A stretch of DNA of 64,000 nt, taken from NCBI RefSeq assembly GCF_037081715.1, contig NZ_JAZDDH010000002.1:124001-188000 (forward strand), in the 5' to 3' direction. The notes below the pieces were generated by a model. That model did not search any database. It worked only from the letters and a program-made list of their open reading frames with translations, and had not been told where the DNA came from. Shown piece by piece: positions 59,663 to 64,000 of this stretch; position 1 is the first letter of the stretch, and each line of letters opens with the position of its first letter. This DNA is from Halalkalicoccus sp. CG83 (GTDB lineage Archaea > Halobacteriota > Halobacteria > Halobacteriales > Halalkalicoccaceae). The translations under genes were made by a program, and so were the position numbers.

Positions 59663-60652
59663 ATGATCAACGCAACCACGCCGATCCAGACGGCCTTCGA
59701 AATGCAGCGAGAATCGATCAAACAGACCCAGCAGCTCTTCGAGCAGAGCCTCGAGCTCCAGCAGAACGCCCTCGAGGCGTTCTTCCAGAACGGCATCAGC
59801 GCCCAGCGATCCGCCCAGCAGCAGGGCGCCGAGCTGCTCCAGCAGCTCGCCAACGCCCAGTACGACGCCATCGAGTCGGCCGTCGACGAGGACGAGATCC
59901 GCTCGGCGGTGGACGAGCAGTTCGAGCAGAACGCCCAGCACACCCAGCAGCTCCTGAACGCCCAGTTCGAGCAGGGCACCGAGCTGCTCCAGCAGCTGTT
60001 CAACGCGCAGTACGACGCCGTCGAGTCGGCCGTCGACGACGAGCAGTATCGCTCGGCGATGAACGGCCAGCTCTACGACTTCGAGGTCGCCCAGGAGGAG
60101 GCCTGGGACGAGTTCGAGTCCGGCTTCGTCGAGGCCTTCGAGGCGCTCACCCGCCAGCAGCAGCAGGTCGTCGCTCAGTCGGTCGACGCGTTCCTCGACG
60201 CCCAGCAGCAGACCGAGCAGCAGACGATCCAGGGCGTCCGCCAGGCCGAGCAGGCGACCCAGACCGCCCAGCAGCAGGGCCAGCAGCTCGCCGAGACCGC
60301 CCAGCAGCAGGGCGAGCAGGTCGTCCAGACGGTCCAGCAGCAGACCGAGGAGGTCGTCGAGTCGGCCGCCGAGGGCGCAGAGGAGATCGCCGAGGAGAGC
60401 GCCGACGCGGCCGAGGACGTCGCCGAAGAGAGCGCCGACGCGACCGTGGTCGCAAGCGAGTCCGACGACGACGGTCAGGAGCTCGAGTCCATCGAGGGTC
60501 TCGGCGCGACGTACGCCGACCGACTCCGCCAGTACGGCATCCAGTCGGTCGAGCACCTGGCGCAGGCCGACGGCGAGACGGTCGCCGACGCCGCCGAGAT
60601 CTCCGAGGAGCGCGCGAGCGAGTGGATCACTAGCGCGCAGTCCCAGGCCTAA
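59663..60652 (+). CDS. Gln-rich phasin-like coiled-coil protein with helix-hairpin-helix tail
   Basis: A 329-residue protein. Residues 1-140 resemble a phasin (polyester-granule coat): amphipathic helices with an internal repeat, AELLQQLANAQYDAIESAVD and TELLQQLFNAQYDAVESAVD. Residues 140-235 are extremely Gln-rich coiled coil (QQQTEQQ, QTAQQQGQQ, QQQGEQ). An acidic Ala/Glu segment follows, then a helix-hairpin-helix domain at about 275-329 (ESIEGLGATYADRLRQYGI, ERASEWITSAQ). Such a tail binds DNA or protein. Granule association is an inference. Confidence 0.72.
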   Translation: MINATTPIQTAFEMQRESIKQTQQLFEQSLELQQNALEAFFQNGISAQRSAQQQGAELLQQLANAQYDAIESAVDEDEIRSAVDEQFEQNAQHTQQLLNAQFEQGTELLQQLFNAQYDAVESAVDDEQYRSAMNGQLYDFEVAQEEAWDEFESGFVEAFEALTRQQQQVVAQSVDAFLDAQQQTEQQTIQGVRQAEQATQTAQQQGQQLAETAQQQGEQVVQTVQQQTEEVVESAAEGAEEIAEESADAAEDVAEESADATVVASESDDDGQELESIEGLGATYADRLRQYGIQSVEHLAQADGETVADAAEISEERASEWITSAQSQA

Positions 60653-60833
60653 TCCGGCCGAACGAGACTCGGATCTGCGAGCGATACGATCTTTTCATTC
60701 TCTTCGGACGAGGAGCCGTAGCCATACGTTCACCAGACGGGAGTCTGGACCGATAGAGTAGTAGCCGCTTCTCGAGACAGGCTGGCGATCATGTTCATTA
60801 ACTGGTATATGTCTCGAGAGGGTAAGGAGGCGT

Positions 60834-61259
60834 ATGCTCCCCCCCGATCGGACGGGAGGATCCGAGTCCGTCTATCACGAACTCGACCCGAAGGCGTTCC
60901 GCGAACTCGTGAACCGGCCGGACGTCTACACGCTCGACGTCCACGTCCCCGAGCAGCGGCACGTCGACGGGACGGACGCGTTCATCCCCTACGATTCGAT
61001 CCGCGATCACCGGAACCTCCTCCCCGACGAGGACACCCCGATCGCCCTCTACTGCCGCAGCGACGGCATGAGCCGCGAGGTCACCGCCGTCCTCTCCGAA
61101 CTGGGCTACGAGGAGATCCACCTCCTCCGGGGCGGTATTCAGGCCTGGAACGAACGCGACCTCCCGCTCTCGGAGCATCGCTTCGGCGGACCCGGCGTTC
61201 GGACCGATTCGCTCGAGTCGGACGGCCACACGGATCCGGACGACGAGGACGATCCGTGA
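60834..61259 (+). CDS. Rhodanese-like protein
   Basis: A 141-residue single-domain rhodanese. The active loop is CRSDGMSR (Cys in ALYCRSDG), preceded by YTLDVHVPEQRHVDGTDAFIP and followed by GYEEIHLLRGGIQAWNERDLPL. It transfers sulfane sulfur or acts on other thiol chemistry. The acidic C-terminal tail ends right at the start of the tRNA-Asp-derived repeat region. Confidence 0.88.
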   Translation: MLPPDRTGGSESVYHELDPKAFRELVNRPDVYTLDVHVPEQRHVDGTDAFIPYDSIRDHRNLLPDEDTPIALYCRSDGMSREVTAVLSELGYEEIHLLRGGIQAWNERDLPLSEHRFGGPGVRTDSLESDGHTDPDDEDDP

Positions 61260-61430
61260 TCCCCGTACAGGGTTCGAACTCGATCGGTCCGCTCACTCCG
61301 TTCGCTACGTTCCCCGTTCTCGGACTTCTCCACGATCGTTCTCGGATTTCGGCGTATTCGCGACGAAATCGCCGCTTCTGAACGTGACGTCGGAGACGCG
61401 CCCGAGGAGGACGCAAACCGGTTTCGCTAC
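61260..61430 (-). repeat. Distal degenerate copies of the tRNA-Asp-associated repeat unit
   Basis: Two degenerate units start near 61260 and at 61399 (CGCCCGAGG). The sequence between them keeps GGTC, CTCACT, CGTTCGCTAC, TCCC, TTCTCG and TTCGCGAC in the same order as the 144-bp units beside tRNA-Asp at 62799-63087. They therefore look like older copies now separated from the array by the ferritin-like gene segment. Confidence 0.5.
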
Positions 61431-61864
61431 CTGATTCACGAACGCGGAGCTACTCTCCTTCGGACTCGTTGTGGACCGTATCCATGGCCGGTATCTCGAC
61501 ATGAGGTGGCTGGAATGAGAGGGATACTCATCGTCCAAGAGCAGTAGTCCATCCCAGCGGATCCCAGAACCCTGGCCCAGGGTTTTCCGAGTCGAGTCCG
61601 ATACTGCCGTACTTCTCGTACGTAGTGTACGTAACGATGCTTCCCGGATCCGGTCCTCCTCATAGGTTACTCGAACTGCTGGCTCTTCTCCGGTGCTGGG
61701 AACGCCTACTGGTGAACGAGGGGACCGAACATGAACGTCGACGAGAAGTCCTCTCCTGACGGGACGCAAACATATTATTTCTCATACTAATGCTGGAGAG
61801 AATTTGGAATAGTTTCTTTATGGTGACGGCACTTGATACAGACGCGGGTTTACAACACAAGATC
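61431..61864. other. Gene-poor segment before the ferritin-like gene
   Basis: 434 bp, less GC-biased than its surroundings. Short frames exist on both strands but none has typical composition or a recognised motif. AT-rich promoter-like sequence (AACATATTATTTCTCATACT) is at about 61769-61788. Confidence 0.4.
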
Positions 61865-62596
61865 ATGAAGGATACAGACAACGGTTCGAACTTCGATCGG
61901 TTGACGGAGACGATGAACGACCAACTGACCAGCCGCCGCAGCTTCCTCGCTGCCTCGGCAGTGGTGGGAGCGGGCGCATTCGGCGCGATGCCAGCAAGTG
62001 CCGATGAGCACGGTGACGGTGAAATGAGTGGAGAGATGCCACCAACTGAATTCGTCACTGAAGGCGAGTTCGAGGACGACGTCGATATCCTCAACTACGC
62101 ACGTCTCCTCGAGTTCCTCGAGGCCGACTTCTACCGCCAGGCGCTCGAGAACATGAGCGAGCGAGATCTCGTCTGCTCGGATCCCATTCGAGCGTTCGGT
62201 GATCCGATTCAGGATCGAGTCTACGGCGATCTGCAGACGATTCTGGAACACGAGGAGACCCACGCTGAAGTCCTCGGCGCGACGATCGAAGAGCTCGGGG
62301 GCGAGCCGATCGACGAACCGGAGTTCGAGTTCGGTGCAGCCGTCGAAGAACCGACGGAGTTCCTCGCCACCGCAGCGCTGCTCGAGGACACCGGCGTCAG
62401 CGCGTACGCCGGCGCGGCCCCCTCGATTCAGAACGCGGATCTGATTCCGCCGGCGCTCAGCATCCACAGCGTCGAGGCGCGCCACGCGTCGTTCCTGCGC
62501 GTGCTCGGCGGTGAGATCGGCTTTCCCGCAGCGTTCGACCAGCCGCTCTCACGAGCGGAAGTCGAGGAGGCCGCCAGTCAGTTCATCGTTCAGTAA
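61865..62596 (+). CDS. Tat-exported ferritin-like-domain protein
   Basis: A 243-residue protein begun at the ATG at 61865; 61913 is an alternative. The signal TSRRSFLAASAVVGAGAFG is a twin-arginine peptide. The mature part is a four-helix bundle of the ferritin_2/DUF4439 type: LNYARLLEFLEADFYRQAL (Glu ligands), ILEHEETHAEVLGATIEELGG (E-x2-H), FLATAALLEDTGVSAYAGAA and SIHSVEARHASFLRVLGG (E-x2-H). A di-iron site is likely. It lies between copies of the tRNA-Asp 3' end, so it is candidate inserted cargo. Confidence 0.85.
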   Translation: MKDTDNGSNFDRLTETMNDQLTSRRSFLAASAVVGAGAFGAMPASADEHGDGEMSGEMPPTEFVTEGEFEDDVDILNYARLLEFLEADFYRQALENMSERDLVCSDPIRAFGDPIQDRVYGDLQTILEHEETHAEVLGATIEELGGEPIDEPEFEFGAAVEEPTEFLATAALLEDTGVSAYAGAAPSIQNADLIPPALSIHSVEARHASFLRVLGGEIGFPAAFDQPLSRAEVEEAASQFIVQ

Positions 62597-63086
62597 CACC
62601 TACACGCCTTTCCGATTTTCTAGCAAGTTCGCCGGTCGATAGAGACACTCTTCTGACCTACAGCTGGCATTCAAATGGAATTCAAACCGCTAAACCTTTC
62701 TTCGCTCAGTTTCGCAGTTAGCTCCCTGGAGTCCCTTTCCGATTCCGGTCGTATTCGCGACGGCGAAGCCGTCGCTCATGGACGTGAAATCGAAGAAGCG
62801 CCCGAGCGGGATTTGAACCCCGGTCGTTTCGCTCACTTCGTTCGCTACACTCCCTGCTTCAAATCCCTCGTCTGCGTTCCTCGAAATCGGGGTGTTCGCG
62901 ACACAGCAAAGCTGGTCGCTCACGGGTTTGATTTCGAGAGAACGCCCGAGGCGGGATTTGAACCACCACGACTTTGGTCGCTTCGCTCCCTCGTCGTGTA
63001 ATTCAAATCCCTTGGTAGCCGCTTTGTGATTCCGACCGGACTCGCGACGAGCGTACTCGTCGCTCGTGGATGTGGAATCACGAAAG
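62597..63086 (-). repeat. Tandem 144-bp units carrying the tRNA-Asp 3' end
   Basis: Copies of the tRNA-Asp 3' end (CGCCCGAG, then CGGGATTTGAAC) start at 62799 and 62943; the true gene's is at 63087, so the period is exactly 144 bp. The spacer of each unit holds an imperfect hairpin, for example GTGATTCC/GGAATCAC around GCGACGAGCG near 63027-63082. Nothing is recognised at 62597-62740. Confidence 0.75.
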
Positions 63087-63159
63087 CGCCCGAGGCGGGA
63101 TTTGAACCCGCGTCACGACCGTGACAGGGTCGTATGATGGGCCACTACACCACCCGGGC
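63087..63159 (-). tRNA. tRNA-Asp (GTC)
   Basis: The minus strand gives a 73-nt cloverleaf: acceptor GCCCGGG with CTCGGGC (one G-T pair), discriminator G, anticodon loop CTGTCAC (anticodon GTC) between CGACC and GGTCG, T-arm GCGGG-TTCAAAT-CCCGC. No intron, no CCA. Confidence 0.95.
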
Positions 63160-63349
63160 CGTCGCATTCACCGATTGCGGGCTTGCAGATATAAGGCTTT
63201 CCAAACGGATGGCGGTGTGGTGAACGCCCCCGTATCGCGCGTACGAGTCACGAGTAACAACGCTTAAATGCGACTCGCCTGTACTGGCCTGTAGTATCTC
63301 GTGACAGCCGCTTCTCCCGTTAGCCAGCCACGCGCGACAACGACCAATC

Positions 63350-63574
63350 ATGGACGCAAGTGAACACACCCTGGTACCCGACCACTCCCTCATGGACGAG
63401 GAGGAACTGCAGTCGGTGCTCGACGAGTACGACATCAAGCGCACCGACCTACCGAAAATCAAACGCTCGGATCCGGCGCTGCCCGACGAGGCCGACGTCG
63501 GCGACGTCGTGAAGATCGTCCGCGACTCGCGGACGACCGATCGAGCGGTCGTCTACCGACTGGTGATCGACTGA
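63350..63574 (+). CDS. rpoH: DNA-directed RNA polymerase subunit H (Rpb5 C-terminal homologue)
   Basis: A 74-residue archaeal Rpo5. [33 protein letters not shown] and [19 protein letters not shown] are the hallmark segments. It binds the polymerase jaw. It is the first gene of the rpoH-rpoB''-rpoB'-rpoA operon; a TATA-like CGCTTAAATG lies about 80 bp upstream. Its stop overlaps the next start. Confidence 0.97.
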   Translation: MDASEHTLVPDHSLMDEEELQSVLDEYDIKRTDLPKIKRSDPALPDEADVGDVVKIVRDSRTTDRAVVYRLVID

Positions 63575-64000
63575 TGGACCAAACCGACCGACGCACGATC
63601 TCCCGAGAGTACTTCTCGAAGGAACGGCTCGCGGAACACCACTTCCGCTCGTTCAACGACTTCCTGAACCGCGGCATGCAGCAGGTCGTCGACGAGAAGG
63701 AGACCATCGACACCGACATCGGCGACAAGGAGGGCGAGGAGCCGGTCTACGTCGAACTCGGCGACGTTCGCGTCGTCACCCCCCGCGTGCGGGAGGCCGA
63801 CGGCAGCGAGGAGCTGCTCTACCCCCAGGAGGCCCGCCTTCGCAACATCACCTACGCCGCCCCGGTCTTCATGGAGATGTCGATCGTCAAGGGCGGCGAG
63901 GAGGAGGAGGAACGGGTCGTCGACACGACCGAGACGAAAGTGGGGCGAATGCCGATCATGGTCGGCTCCGAGAAGTGCAACATCGCGGGCTTCTCCGACG
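63574..64000 (+). CDS. rpoB2: RNA polymerase subunit B'' (N-terminal half of beta), cut by the window edge
   Basis: The frame starts at the ATG at 63574, overlapping the rpoH stop (TGATG), and runs off the right end after about 142 residues. The start (REYFSKERLAEHHFRSFNDFL, MQQVVDEKETIDTDIG) and later ARLRNITYAAPVFMEM and GRMPIMVGSEKCNI match archaeal Rpo2N. Haloarchaea split the beta subunit into B'' and B'; B' should follow outside the window. Confidence 0.97.
   Translation, partial: MDQTDRRTISREYFSKERLAEHHFRSFNDFLNRGMQQVVDEKETIDTDIGDKEGEEPVYVELGDVRVVTPRVREADGSEELLYPQEARLRNITYAAPVFMEMSIVKGGEEEEERVVDTTETKVGRMPIMVGSEKCNIAGFSD

Noticed and set aside
61305-61769. 154-codon minus-strand frame before the ferritin-like gene
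   Set aside because: It crosses degenerate tRNA-Asp repeat sequence and has Ser/Arg-rich, non-haloarchaeal composition.

Overview
This 64 kb window is chromosomal DNA from a halophilic archaeon (class Halobacteria). The evidence is the GC-rich, strongly acidic coding style, an S-layer glycoprotein with an archaeosortase tail, a Bat-type HTH-10 regulator, a fused double archaeal histone, archaeal aIF2-beta, rpoH and rpoB'' at the right edge, type I and type II GAPDH side by side, and many small haloarchaeal zinc-finger or DUF proteins. High GC makes long antisense shadow frames over almost every gene; these were left out. The genus cannot be named from the sequence alone.

Layout. 1-5.3 kb: the 5' end of katG, a TraB-family protein, and a four-gene OpuC-like osmoprotectant ABC operon. 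5.5-10 kb: a DUF4397 secreted protein, a LOV-GAF-HTH10 light-responsive regulator candidate, small proteins, a SnoaL-like protein and tRNA-Val. 10-17.5 kb: an ABC exporter and core metabolism (creatininase family, MptD, aIF2-beta, the G6P dehydrogenase Azf). 17.5-28.6 kb: tRNA-Arg with repeats, a Tat-exported candidate cysteine peptidase, TauE/SafE, UspA, YihY, RPA, an aminotransferase, the histone doublet, an AcuC deacetylase, CCA transferase, tRNA-Asn and a CAT tRNA. 29-35 kb: a four-gene surface-glycan-type operon and tRNA-Phe. 35.6-38.8 kb: a compact trio made of a 44-residue hydrophobic peptide, a CHAT caspase-like protease and a DUF7504-like protein; this is the best candidate for an undescribed system. 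38.8-44.1 kb: archaeosortase A, a PGF-CTERM protein, a decayed PIN-toxin locus and the S-layer glycoprotein. 44.6-61.3 kb: L10e, an ATP-grasp enzyme, Hsp20, divergent gapII and gapI with pgk, a Ca/Na exchanger, two PCMT paralogues around an exported amidase, a glutamine-rich coiled-coil protein with a helix-hairpin-helix tail, and a rhodanese. 61.3-64 kb: a tRNA-Asp repeat array enclosing a ferritin-like gene, then rpoH-rpoB''.

How parts work together. ArtA lies beside two proteins that carry the PGF tripartite tail it processes. gapII, gapI and pgk form the C3 node of glycolysis and gluconeogenesis, with a TrmB-like motif between the two gap genes. RPA, histone and a histone-deacetylase-fold protein sit in one chromatin-related neighbourhood.

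A recurrent non-coding theme is that five of the six tRNA genes (Val, Arg, Asn, CAT, Asp) have extra copies of their own 3' end on the 3' side, often with hairpins. Two of these arrays enclose a protein gene (SnoaL-like at tRNA-Val, ferritin-like at tRNA-Asp), which looks like repeated tRNA-targeted insertion. No CRISPR array, complete insertion sequence or rRNA was seen.
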